Below are positions 36,160-43,620 of a stretch of DNA of 64,000 nucleotides, one piece after another. Within the stretch, counting starts at the first letter, position 1. Each line of letters starts with the position of its first letter. This stretch comes from HXMU1420-13 sp963691715 (GTDB lineage: Bacteria > Bacteroidota > Rhodothermia > Balneolales > Balneolaceae): positions 806,001-870,000 of the forward strand of contig OY829281.1 of the NCBI GenBank assembly GCA_963691715.1. Direction: 5' to 3'. Below the pieces are notes generated by a model, which worked only from the letters and a program-made list of their open reading frames with translations, made no database searches and was not told the origin of the DNA. The position numbers and the translations under genes are program-made.

Positions 36160-37012
36160 GCAGTTTCTTGTTGGGCATGGTTTGTCGGCGAGTACGCGGG
36201 ACAGTTACGCCTATCAGGCGGGCTGTTTTGTGCACTGGCTCCATGAACAGGGGAATCCGGAGGTGGAGTATACCCTGCTGCTGGAGTACGTGAAAGCCTG
36301 CCGAGCGGCGGGAGATTCCGAGCGGTATTTGGCTGCCAAACTAACGGCGGTGCGATGGTGGCTAGGCTGGCAAAAGGACGAAGGGGTGCGTGCGGACAAC
36401 CCTGCTGGATGCCTACGGCTTAAAAGCCGCACCCACCGCCTGCCCCATGATCTGTTGGATGCCGAGCAGCTGGATATTCTATATCAAGGATGCGCTACTG
36501 ATACTCGCACCGATCAGCGCAATAAAGCAATGCTAGGGGTGCTTATCCACCAAGCAATGACCACTGCGGAACTGGGGAGGCTTGAGCCTACTCATGTTGA
36601 TGTGCAAAACGGAACGTTGCGCGTGCTACCTACGAAGCAAACGGGTGGCAGAAGCCTGCAACTCAAACCTTTCCAGGTGTTGGAGTTGTACACATACCAG
36701 TTGGAAGTTCGCCCGCAACTCCTGAAAGAACGAAGCACGGAAAACCCCAAGTTATTTATCTCTACGGGAAGTTCGGATAAGCTCCAAAACACGCTCCAAG
36801 TTCTTTCGTGCCAGCTTAAAGACCAGTATGGATTCTTCACTGGATTCTCGCAGATCAGAGCCAGTGTAATTACGAACTGGCTCAAAGTGCATCCACTGCG
36901 GCAGGTGCAATACTGGGCAGGGCACAAATACGTTTCCTCCACCGAGCGGTACCTTTTAGGAGGCCTGGAGTCGTTAAAACACTCCGTAGAACGCTTCCAT
37001 CCACTCCGCTGA
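36149..37012 (+). CDS. Degenerate tyrosine recombinase YR2, copy 1
   Basis: A 287-aa protein with a tyrosine-recombinase layout: an N-terminal SAM-like domain (SFEQFLVGHGLSASTRDSYAYQ), and a C-terminal catalytic domain ending YWAGHKYVSSTERYL with the His and the Tyr nucleophile. The first catalytic arginine is replaced (HQAMTTAELGRL instead of the usual GxRxSEL), and the HxxR box reads SQIRAS, without His. It may be a structural partner for YR1 rather than an active enzyme. I use the ATG at 36149; GTG at 36143 is also possible. It overlaps YR1 by 11 bp, so coupling is likely. Identical to copy 2. Confidence 0.75.
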   Translation: MSFEQFLVGHGLSASTRDSYAYQAGCFVHWLHEQGNPEVEYTLLLEYVKACRAAGDSERYLAAKLTAVRWWLGWQKDEGVRADNPAGCLRLKSRTHRLPHDLLDAEQLDILYQGCATDTRTDQRNKAMLGVLIHQAMTTAELGRLEPTHVDVQNGTLRVLPTKQTGGRSLQLKPFQVLELYTYQLEVRPQLLKERSTENPKLFISTGSSDKLQNTLQVLSCQLKDQYGFFTGFSQIRASVITNWLKVHPLRQVQYWAGHKYVSSTERYLLGGLESLKHSVERFHPLR

Positions 37013-37605
37013 ACCTGTACGCCGAAGTTTCCATGTAGGAGAAGCTCTGGGAGGCCGTCCCAAAGGGAGACAGGCAGGCCATCCGTTGAAATAACACAAG
37101 GTCAAACACACGGCGAAACTTCGGAGCCCATTCGGGTACATAATGGGTAATTATGCGCTGGGCGCGGGGTTCGCTCCACCAGCTCTGTTGCGGGCTGGTT
37201 CTACCAACGGTATCCCTACGGGGCACTCACGACCAACGCCCGCCCATAACGCCATTATGTTGCCATAGGCATGCCTTCGGCAAAAGTTCGCCTCCAATCC
37301 CAAGCCTCGCGATCATTTCTGAAAATCCTTTCTCGAAACCTTTCCCTTTTTTGCTTCTCTCTAACAACGCTCAGAAACCGCCCCACCCCGAACGCTTTCG
37401 GGGGATACTTTACATAACCGGTTTATGGGAGAACCCAGCGAATGCGTGGCTGACGAAGCGGCCCAGCTAGCTAGCGGAAGGCCATGAGCGGGGTTTACCA
37501 TAAAGGCTGCACGGTTATGTAACAGTAGGGGCAATAGAGCTCCCCAAGCTCATAAAAGATTAAGAAGTAGCTTGCCTTTGAAAGGGCGATTATCGACTTT
37601 AGTTC
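37013..37605 (+). other. Structured non-coding end of the element, copy 1
   Basis: I see no credible gene in about 590 bp. Nested inverted repeats stand out: CCGAAGTTTC (37022-37031) with GAAACTTCGG (37115-37124), and ACATAATGG (37138-37146) with CCATTATGT (37252-37260). Inside the second pair, GGGCG near 37160 can pair with CGCCC near 37240. This gives a long imperfect hairpin of about 120 nt. It could be a recombination site in folded form, a structured RNA, or a terminal structure of the element. A 105-codon plus frame (37153-37470) lacks protein-like composition. Confidence 0.55.
37138..37260 (+). repeat. Long imperfect hairpin ACATAATGG...CCATTATGT, copy 1
   Basis: A perfect 9-bp terminal inverted repeat encloses about 105 nt with further partial pairing (GCGCTGGGCG against CGCCCGCCC). 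The fold recalls single-stranded recombination sites such as integron attC, but no proper core-site consensus was confirmed. Same at 43746-43868. Confidence 0.5.
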
Positions 37606-38541
37606 ATGCTTGGGCGTGAGGTACATACCAATTTTTGCGCTGTTCTTGTCTGGGAAATGCAAGAGCCTCAAAATTACTGGTCTTCTCCTCAGCAAAGCAC
37701 CAGCTACTATCCGTTCGGGCTCAAAATGCCTGGGCTGTCTTTCGTAGCCACAGGCGCCGACGAAAATACATTCACGTATAATGGGAAGGAACTGGAGGAT
37801 GAATTCGGCCTGGATTGGTATCATTATGGAGCCCGATTCTACGATCCTGCCGTCGGCAGATGGTGGGCGATTGATCCAGTGGATCAATATTCGAGTCCAT
37901 ATACCTATGTGGGAAATAACCCAGTAATATTTATTGACCCAAATGGAATGTTTGGGGACTATTTTGATAGAGATGGCACTCATCTTGGTTCGGACGGTAT
38001 TGATGATGGTAAAGTGTATATTCGAGATGATAATGGGAGTGTTGAATTTGGTGTTGGTGTATTAGAAAAAGGTTATCTATTTTCTGAAATAGACCTTAAA
38101 AGTGATTTAGGATTTTTGGCTCGTATAGGGTTTGCCGAATTTAGAGGCAGTAATATCATTGAACAGCAACTTGGTATGGGAATTGTGTTGAATAGAGTTG
38201 AGAGTAATAGATTTCCAAATGAAATCGAATCAGTTATAACTCAAAGATGGCAATTTTCTGCTTTGAATCCAGGTGATCCTAATAAAAAATATTATGATGA
38301 TCCCGTCTCTCAAGTAATTGGTTCTGAAGTGAATCACTCAGCTTGGGTTAGAACAGTCTCTAATGCAATAAGAGTTCAAAATGGCTCAGCAAGGGGGATT
38401 AGCCAAGGTGCAATTCTATATTACAGTCCAATGTCAATGGATCCACCATATTCTTTACCAGATTGGAACTTTAATTTATTGAGAGAATTAAGTGCTTGGG
38501 GAGCAAGATCTTCACATATTAGAATGTTTGATTATAAGTAG
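37606..38541 (+). CDS. Orphan RHS tip B, SleB-like peptidoglycan hydrolase domain
   Basis: A 311-aa frame without a convincing ribosome site, so probably silent. Residues about 32-114 are the end of the RHS core (SYYPFGLKMPGLSFV...NGKELEDEFGLDWYHYGARFY...IDPNG, Asp 111). Tip B is residues 115-311. It carries AEFRGSN (Glu about 178) followed by IVLNRVESNRFPNEIESVI and WQFSA, then AIRVQNG and GAILYYSP. This pattern resembles the SleB/cell-wall hydrolase family, in which a Glu at the AExRGE position is catalytic. The tip would cut peptidoglycan, probably in the periplasm. The family match is from motif reading only. Its TAG is followed one base later by the immunity candidate. Confidence 0.7.
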   Translation: MLGREVHTNFCAVLVWEMQEPQNYWSSPQQSTSYYPFGLKMPGLSFVATGADENTFTYNGKELEDEFGLDWYHYGARFYDPAVGRWWAIDPVDQYSSPYTYVGNNPVIFIDPNGMFGDYFDRDGTHLGSDGIDDGKVYIRDDNGSVEFGVGVLEKGYLFSEIDLKSDLGFLARIGFAEFRGSNIIEQQLGMGIVLNRVESNRFPNEIESVITQRWQFSALNPGDPNKKYYDDPVSQVIGSEVNHSAWVRTVSNAIRVQNGSARGISQGAILYYSPMSMDPPYSLPDWNFNLLRELSAWGARSSHIRMFDYK

Positions 38542-38542
38542 T

Positions 38543-39091
38543 ATGAATAGAAGTTTTTATTTAGTGAGTTTGGTTTTAATTTTTTTATTTAACACAAGGT
38601 TCATAGAAAAAAAATATCCACAGTTTAAAGAAACCATAACTTATCCAGACATTTCTGATACAACAAAAATCTTTATTGAAAAAGACGAATCGGGAAAACA
38701 TTGGATTGATATAATTAGTGACTCAAAAGAAAATTTACTTTATGTACGTACTGGTTTTTCTAAAGAAGTATTATCCATTGCAGGTTTTAGTAATATTGAT
38801 ATTTCGAGAAATGACGCAGGTCAAATACGATTAGAAAGGTATGATTTTGATAATGATGGTATTGATGAATTTATACTAACAACCTATGTAGTTGGTTCTA
38901 CATATGGAGCCTCGGTATACTTTATAATTTATAAGGATGCTTGGGGTACTTATGACATTTATAAACTACCTTTTAATAGAGTTTCTATTATTCAGGAAAA
39001 GAATTCTAATAATTATATTATAAGTAGATATTTACCAGCTGGAAATATCATAAATTATAGATTCAGCTTTGGGATATTAACACCCATATAA
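38543..39091 (+). CDS. Candidate immunity protein B (exported or membrane-anchored)
   Basis: A 182-aa protein whose start ATG (38543) lies just after the tip B stop. The N-terminus (NRSFYLVSLVLIFLFNTRF) is a signal peptide or membrane anchor, placing the rest in the periplasm, which fits neutralising a peptidoglycan hydrolase. The body includes a Ca-binding-like YDFDNDGIDEFIL motif of the FG-GAP/VCBS kind and beta-rich segments. A longer in-frame start at 38492 would overlap the toxin end and spoil the signal. Immunity role inferred from position and topology. Confidence 0.6.
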   Translation: MNRSFYLVSLVLIFLFNTRFIEKKYPQFKETITYPDISDTTKIFIEKDESGKHWIDIISDSKENLLYVRTGFSKEVLSIAGFSNIDISRNDAGQIRLERYDFDNDGIDEFILTTYVVGSTYGASVYFIIYKDAWGTYDIYKLPFNRVSIIQEKNSNNYIISRYLPAGNIINYRFSFGILTPI

Positions 39092-39374
39092 CACAAGCAT
39101 ATAAACGATAAAAAACCCCTTCTAGCGCAAGCATGTGAACGATAAAAAACCTGTTTATGCTGTCAGGCAGGCTGGTTTTTCGAAGATTTGGGATGCCTTG
39201 TTTGTTTGGTGCTACTAAAGAGCTTTAAGTTTGGTAGCTTTGATGAAATTATCGATAGTAAGCAGCAGAGAATTGCGGTCGGGTTCGGGGAGGTGTTGTA
39301 TTTCCTCTAACCGCTTTAAGGTTTGCTTGTCCACTTCTACCGAAGACTTGCCTACTAAAAAATCGATACTCACT
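39092..39374 (+). repeat. Common 3' repeat plus truncated XRE tail, copy b
   Basis: It starts with a partial doublet of the repeat (ACACAAGCATATAAACGAT and then CTAGCGCAAGCATGTGAACG at 39122) and the hairpins, and continues with the 3' part of an XRE gene (about 39215-39374, minus sense). The XRE sequence stops abruptly at ATACTCACT/TCT, where it joins the palindrome and an RHS fragment. XRE remnant codons differ from the intact copies mostly at synonymous positions. Confidence 0.75.
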
Positions 39375-39384
39375 TCTCCGGAGA
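39375..39384. repeat. Junction palindrome TCTCCGGAGA, copy 1
   Basis: A perfect 10-bp palindrome at the exact join between the XRE remnant and RHS core DNA. The identical junction is at 45761-45770. It is absent from the corresponding points of the intact XRE gene and the main RHS gene. Confidence 0.6.
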
Positions 39385-39386
39385 AT

Positions 39387-39516
39387 ATGGGCAGCGATTT
39401 ATTCGCCTATCGCCTATATTATGACAGCACTCCATCGGTAGCACAAAGCTTGAAGAAACACAACGGTAATATCGTAGCTATGGACTGGCGCACCAAAACC
39501 CCGGCATGGCCGAACG
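39387..39516 (+). pseudogene. RHS core fragment without tip
   Basis: About 130 bp matching the main RHS gene from 30627 (ATGGGCAGCGATTTATTCGC) to the CATGGCCGAACG point, with one C lost from the CCCCC run so the frame shifts. It then breaks directly into the next common 3' repeat (39518). No tip or immunity gene remains. It looks like the scar of a deleted or exchanged cassette. Confidence 0.75.
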
Positions 39517-39517
39517 A

Positions 39518-39687
39518 CCCCAATCTGGCGCAAGCATATGAAAGAAAAAAACTGGCGTCCCGAAAGCTTTCGGGATGCCTTTTTGTTTATCCCCACCTAG
39601 TCTAGGCATATACTTAAAAAACCTGCCAATGCGGGCAGGCAGTTTGATTTCCGAAAGTATTCGGGTTGCCTTTTTTGGTTGGAGCTA
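39518..39687 (+). repeat. Common 3' repeat, copy c, with terminator hairpin
   Basis: It begins CCCCAATCTGGCGCAAGC and holds the same hairpin terminator as copy a (39554-39584: GGCGTCCCGAAAG/CTTTCGGGATGCC plus T-run) and a CCTGCC...GGCAGG element. It leads into the second intact XRE gene. Confidence 0.72.
39554..39584 (+). terminator. Rho-independent terminator in repeat copy c
   Basis: Same stem (GGCGTCCCGAAAG with CTTTCGGGATGCC) and T-run as at 32952-32982. It would block read-through into the second recombinase element. Confidence 0.7.
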
Positions 39688-40011
39688 CTAAAGGGCTTTA
39701 AGTTTGGTGGCTTTAATGAAGTTATCGATGGTAAGCAGCAGAGAATTACGGTCGGGTTCGGGGAGGTGTTGTATTTCCTCTAACCGCTTTAAGGTTTGCT
39801 TGTCCACTTCTACGGAAGACTTGCCTACTAAAAAATCTATACTCACTTCTAAGGTGTCTGCGATATTTATAATTACCTCAATAGAAGGAGTAGTAAGCCC
39901 TCGTTCATAGCGCCCTATAATATCACCAGAAGTACCAATGGCTTTGCCTAAATCGGATTGGGAAAGGTGTTTCTTTTTACGGAGAAACGTAATGTGTTCG
40001 CCAATAGTCAT
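39688..40011 (-). CDS. XRE-family regulator, array copy 2
   Basis: A 107-aa helix-turn-helix protein identical in sequence to copy 1 (HTH in residues 1-60, SQSDLGKAIGTSGDIIGRYERG). The 3'-terminal 45 bp (39709-39753) differ from copy 1 at seven synonymous sites, whereas the remainder is identical. This places a recombination or conversion boundary inside the gene and shows past purifying selection on the encoded protein. It is divergent from the second ATPase gene. Confidence 0.85.
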   Translation of the reverse strand: MTIGEHITFLRKKKHLSQSDLGKAIGTSGDIIGRYERGLTTPSIEVIINIADTLEVSIDFLVGKSSVEVDKQTLKRLEEIQHLPEPDRNSLLLTIDNFIKATKLKAL

Positions 40012-40040
40012 GCTAAAATATCCTTAAAACTACTATTATA

Positions 40041-40068
40041 AGTTCAGATACACGAAAATAGATGAACT
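40041..40068. promoter_or_regulatory. Candidate XRE operator, copy 2
   Basis: Same AGTTCA-N16-TGAACT dyad as at 33433-33460, in the divergent XRE/ATPase promoter region of the second element. Confidence 0.4.
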
Positions 40069-40160
40069 ATAGGTCTTAAACAATATAAATAGCCCTTGTA
40101 TGAATCCGATAGATATATTACTTTTACGACTAATAGGTAGTAAAAAGAATTTTTAAAAAT

Positions 40161-41741
40161 ATGTCTAACTCTTCCACCTTCAACACTCAAAACCCCGAAG
40201 CCCCGATATTCGCTGGCCAAGAAATACAGATCACCGTGTTAGGCGGGGTAAAGCTGGGCGGGTTGGATAAGCTGCGGGTTACGTTAAAAGTAGAGCATGA
40301 AGATAATCCACCGATCAGGCAAAACTTAGATCTCTACCATTCCAACCAAGTCACCAAGCTGGTTGAACAGATTGCGGGACTCTACGGGCTGCCCACCGAA
40401 AGTATTCAGCAAACCATCGAGCAACTCACCTCCGACTTGGAAGCATGGCGAATGAACCAGTTAGAACTGCTCTCCAAGCCTAAACAAGAGCAACCCACCT
40501 TAACGGCCACAGAAAAGACCAAAGCCACCAAATGGCTAAAGGCACCGAAGCTCATGGAACGCACGCAGGACTTACTCGGGCAAGCGGGCATGGTGGGGGA
40601 AGAAACCAACCGCCTTTTATTGTGGCTGGTGATGAGTTCGAGGAAAACAGCGAGGCCGCTCCATGCGGTGAGTCTGGCCTCCAGCGGAACCGGAAAAACG
40701 CACCTGCAACAGACCCTGGCCGGGCTGCTTCCACCCGAGGATGTGCTGGAAGTAACTTCCCTGAGCGGAAACGCCCTGTACTACTTTAAAGGGGACGAAC
40801 TGAGGCACAAACTCCTGCTGATTGAAGATTTAGACGGGGTGGGGAACCTGGCTGCCGGAGGCAGTGGGGCGCTCTATCCCTTGCGTGAACTCCAGAGCAA
40901 AGGCAGGCTGAGTAAGACCGTAGCGGTGAAAGGGCCGAGGGGGACGCTGCGAACCGAAATCTTGGAAGTGGAAGGTCCGGTGAGCGTGGCGGCGGCTACC
41001 ACCAAAGAAACGATCTATACCGACAATGCGAACCGGGCGTTACTGCTCACCCTCGATGAATCCGCCGAGCAAGACCAGCGGATTTTGGACTACCAGCGCA
41101 AACGGGCCAGCGGAGCCATCAACAGGAAGCAACAGCATGAAGCGAGGGAATTACTACAAGCCACCCAGCGATGCTTGGAAGCCGTGGAAATCCAGAATCC
41201 CTTTGCGGAAAGCCTCCAACTTCCTTCCCAAGTGTACACCCAACGGCGAGCCAACCAACTCTATTTAGACCTCATCAACGCCATCACGTTTTATCACCAG
41301 CACCAGAGACGACGCACGACAGGGGACGGCGGACGGACGATCGTGGAAACCGCGCCTGAGGATATTGAGTGGGCAAACCAGCTGGCGGCTCCCGTGCTCT
41401 TGAAAAAGTCGGATGAGTTAAGCGGAGCCTGCCGTTCCTTTTTTGAAGAACTTAAGTTCCATTTAAAGCGCAACAAACTGGAGAGCTTCACGAGCCACGA
41501 GATCAGAAAGCCACTTCGAATTCCCTATTCCACGCTCAAACGGTATTTGCTCCAGTTGCGCCAGTATGGGCTGCTGGAAGTGGCCGGAGGAGATCGTAAG
41601 AATGGATTTTGCTACCAGATTACCGAGCCGGGCGAATACGACCAGCTAAAACATGGGGTACAAACCGCGCTGGAGGAAGCTTTAAATAAGCTACTAAAAC
41701 AGGGAAAGGGGGAAGTAGCCAAAAGTAGCTCAGTTAAATAG
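40161..41741 (+). CDS. AAA-type ATPase of the recombinase element, copy 2
   Basis: A 526-aa protein identical to the one at 33553-35133 (Walker A near 180-193, Walker B-like LLLIEDLDG near 220, C-terminal winged-helix-like region). It is the first gene of the second ATPase-YR1-YR2 operon; here all three genes are intact. Confidence 0.7.
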   Translation: MSNSSTFNTQNPEAPIFAGQEIQITVLGGVKLGGLDKLRVTLKVEHEDNPPIRQNLDLYHSNQVTKLVEQIAGLYGLPTESIQQTIEQLTSDLEAWRMNQLELLSKPKQEQPTLTATEKTKATKWLKAPKLMERTQDLLGQAGMVGEETNRLLLWLVMSSRKTARPLHAVSLASSGTGKTHLQQTLAGLLPPEDVLEVTSLSGNALYYFKGDELRHKLLLIEDLDGVGNLAAGGSGALYPLRELQSKGRLSKTVAVKGPRGTLRTEILEVEGPVSVAAATTKETIYTDNANRALLLTLDESAEQDQRILDYQRKRASGAINRKQQHEARELLQATQRCLEAVEIQNPFAESLQLPSQVYTQRRANQLYLDLINAITFYHQHQRRRTTGDGGRTIVETAPEDIEWANQLAAPVLLKKSDELSGACRSFFEELKFHLKRNKLESFTSHEIRKPLRIPYSTLKRYLLQLRQYGLLEVAGGDRKNGFCYQITEPGEYDQLKHGVQTALEEALNKLLKQGKGEVAKSSSVK

Positions 41742-41860
41742 TGAGCCACTTAAATGAAACAGAAACAAACAATCTAGCTACCAAAAATGAAGTAGCTCAG
41801 TGGCTCAAAGAAACGTTAGAGGGTAACGAAAAACATGAAGGCATTAATCCCCACCTATAA
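41741..41860 (+). CDS. Possible 39-aa small protein, copy 2
   Basis: GTG-initiated frame overlapping the ATPase stop and the YR1 start, identical to 35133-35252. No recognised family; it may be a chance frame. Confidence 0.25.
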   Translation: MSHLNETETNNLATKNEVAQWLKETLEGNEKHEGINPHL

Positions 41861-42767
41861 GCAAACCATTACCGCTTTTAGAAGTTGGCTGGAGGTGATC
41901 GGCTACGCCGAAACCACCCAAAAAGGGGTTCCCGAACGGCTGGCTGAGTTCTTAAAATGGTTGGAACAAAGAGACATCGAATCCATTCACCGGATCGATC
42001 AAACCCATATTGAAATGTTCCTGGCCGAGCAAGAAACCCGCCCCAACAAGCGGCGAGGCGGAGGCCTGAGCGCTTCCTACCTGAACAAATACGTGCAGGC
42101 GTTGAAGCTCTGGAACTCCTTCCTAGCCCAAACGGGTACGGCACACCTTGAACTCACGCTCGACTACTACGAAGCCAGCCCCGAACTGCCCACGGTACTC
42201 ACCGAGTTCGAAATCCAGCAGCTCTACCAAGCCTGCACCGAAGATGAATACGGCCTTCGAGACCGTGCGATGTTGGGGGTGTATTACGGGTGCGGGCTCC
42301 GAAGAAGCGAAGGGGTGGCCGTCGATGTTCCAGATGTGCAATTCTCTCGAGGATTGCTTTACGTGCGAGCTGGCAAGGGCAGCCGCACTGTGCGCCACAA
42401 AGAACGGTATGTACCGTTGGCGGGGCAGGTAGCTGAAGATCTGCGGTGGTATGTGATTGAGGCGCGCCCGAAACTGTTAAAGTCCCATAGAACCCCCGTA
42501 CTCCTTGTGAGTAAAGATGGCCAGCGCGTAGGGGGGCAGGCTCTGGGGCTGCGCCTAGCAAGGCTGGCGGAGGAAGCAGGGATCGTCAAACAAGTGGGAC
42601 TGCACTCTCTGCGGCACTCCATTGCTACGCACCTGCTGGCCGCTGGGATGCCTCTGAGCGAGATACAACGCTTTTTAGGACATTCGAGCTTGGAATCCAC
42701 ACAAATGTACACGCATCTGTGCCATGGGAGGCCTTTGGTAAAACAGCAGGGTGTTTATGAGCTTTGA
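41835..42767 (+). CDS. Tyrosine recombinase YR1, intact
   Basis: A 310-aa XerC/D-type tyrosine recombinase for site-specific strand exchange. The N-terminal core-binding domain spans about 5-105; the catalytic domain from about 120 to 305 has Arg in GCGLRRSEGV, Lys in AGKGSRTVRHKERYVPL, HSLRHSIAT (HxxR), LGHSSLE (His) and the nucleophile Tyr in TQMYTHL. All expected catalytic residues are present. Trp205 is intact where copy 1 has a stop. It lies between the ATPase and the degenerate YR2. Its substrate site is unknown; sequences at the array junctions are candidates. Confidence 0.92.
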   Translation: MKALIPTYKQTITAFRSWLEVIGYAETTQKGVPERLAEFLKWLEQRDIESIHRIDQTHIEMFLAEQETRPNKRRGGGLSASYLNKYVQALKLWNSFLAQTGTAHLELTLDYYEASPELPTVLTEFEIQQLYQACTEDEYGLRDRAMLGVYYGCGLRRSEGVAVDVPDVQFSRGLLYVRAGKGSRTVRHKERYVPLAGQVAEDLRWYVIEARPKLLKSHRTPVLLVSKDGQRVGGQALGLRLARLAEEAGIVKQVGLHSLRHSIATHLLAAGMPLSEIQRFLGHSSLESTQMYTHLCHGRPLVKQQGVYEL

Positions 42768-43620
42768 GCAGTTTCTTGTTGGGCATGGTTTGTCGGCGAG
42801 TACGCGGGACAGTTACGCCTATCAGGCGGGCTGTTTTGTGCACTGGCTCCATGAACAGGGGAATCCGGAGGTGGAGTATACCCTGCTGCTGGAGTACGTG
42901 AAAGCCTGCCGAGCGGCGGGAGATTCCGAGCGGTATTTGGCTGCCAAACTAACGGCGGTGCGATGGTGGCTAGGCTGGCAAAAGGACGAAGGGGTGCGTG
43001 CGGACAACCCTGCTGGATGCCTACGGCTTAAAAGCCGCACCCACCGCCTGCCCCATGATCTGTTGGATGCCGAGCAGCTGGATATTCTATATCAAGGATG
43101 CGCTACTGATACTCGCACCGATCAGCGCAATAAAGCAATGCTAGGGGTGCTTATCCACCAAGCAATGACCACTGCGGAACTGGGGAGGCTTGAGCCTACT
43201 CATGTTGATGTGCAAAACGGAACGTTGCGCGTGCTACCTACGAAGCAAACGGGTGGCAGAAGCCTGCAACTCAAACCTTTCCAGGTGTTGGAGTTGTACA
43301 CATACCAGTTGGAAGTTCGCCCGCAACTCCTGAAAGAACGAAGCACGGAAAACCCCAAGTTATTTATCTCTACGGGAAGTTCGGATAAGCTCCAAAACAC
43401 GCTCCAAGTTCTTTCGTGCCAGCTTAAAGACCAGTATGGATTCTTCACTGGATTCTCGCAGATCAGAGCCAGTGTAATTACGAACTGGCTCAAAGTGCAT
43501 CCACTGCGGCAGGTGCAATACTGGGCAGGGCACAAATACGTTTCCTCCACCGAGCGGTACCTTTTAGGAGGCCTGGAGTCGTTAAAACACTCCGTAGAAC
43601 GCTTCCATCCACTCCGCTGA
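42757..43620 (+). CDS. Degenerate tyrosine recombinase YR2, copy 2
   Basis: A 287-aa protein identical to the YR2 at 36149-37012. It keeps GHKYVSSTERYL with the terminal His and Tyr but lacks the first Arg (AMTTAEL) and the HxxR His (SQIRAS). It overlaps YR1 by 11 bp. A partner or accessory role for YR1 is inferred, as in elements encoding paired recombinases. Confidence 0.75.
   Translation: MSFEQFLVGHGLSASTRDSYAYQAGCFVHWLHEQGNPEVEYTLLLEYVKACRAAGDSERYLAAKLTAVRWWLGWQKDEGVRADNPAGCLRLKSRTHRLPHDLLDAEQLDILYQGCATDTRTDQRNKAMLGVLIHQAMTTAELGRLEPTHVDVQNGTLRVLPTKQTGGRSLQLKPFQVLELYTYQLEVRPQLLKERSTENPKLFISTGSSDKLQNTLQVLSCQLKDQYGFFTGFSQIRASVITNWLKVHPLRQVQYWAGHKYVSSTERYLLGGLESLKHSVERFHPLR

Larger units (their letters stand above)
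33080..37605 (+). mobile_element. Putative recombinase element, copy 1 (XRE-ATPase-YR1-YR2)
   Basis: A GC-richer block than its AT-rich surroundings. It carries a divergent XRE gene, an ATPase, a 39-codon reading frame, tyrosine recombinase 1 (broken in this copy), a degenerate tyrosine recombinase 2 and about 590 bp of structured non-coding DNA, and abuts an RHS core fragment with toxin tip B. I cannot name an established transposon family for this gene set. The borders are approximate because both flanks are repeated sequences. Confidence 0.6.
33146..37854 (+). repeat. Long direct repeat, copy 1 (about 4.7 kb)
   Basis: Near-identical to 39754-44462 at a constant offset of 6608 bp. I noticed only two substitutions by reading, at the YR1 stop codon (35841) and at the Ala/Val codon near 35888. 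Identity begins inside the 3' end of the XRE gene and ends inside the RHS core at GATCCTGCCGT. The ends therefore fall within sequences that recur elsewhere in the array. Confidence 0.85.

Noticed and set aside
37138..37260. Call of a true integron attC site
   Set aside because: The long hairpin is suggestive, but I could not find a convincing pair of core-site consensus sequences and there is no IntI with its extra domain; kept only as one possibility.
37153..37470. 105-codon plus frame in the non-coding end of the element (also 43761-44078)
   Set aside because: No domain, odd composition rich in Pro/His/Leu, and it covers the inverted repeats; better explained as structured DNA or RNA.
42199..42712. 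Several 90-120 codon frames antisense to or overlapping YR1/YR2 and the ATPase
   Set aside because: High-GC shadow frames of well-supported recombinase genes.
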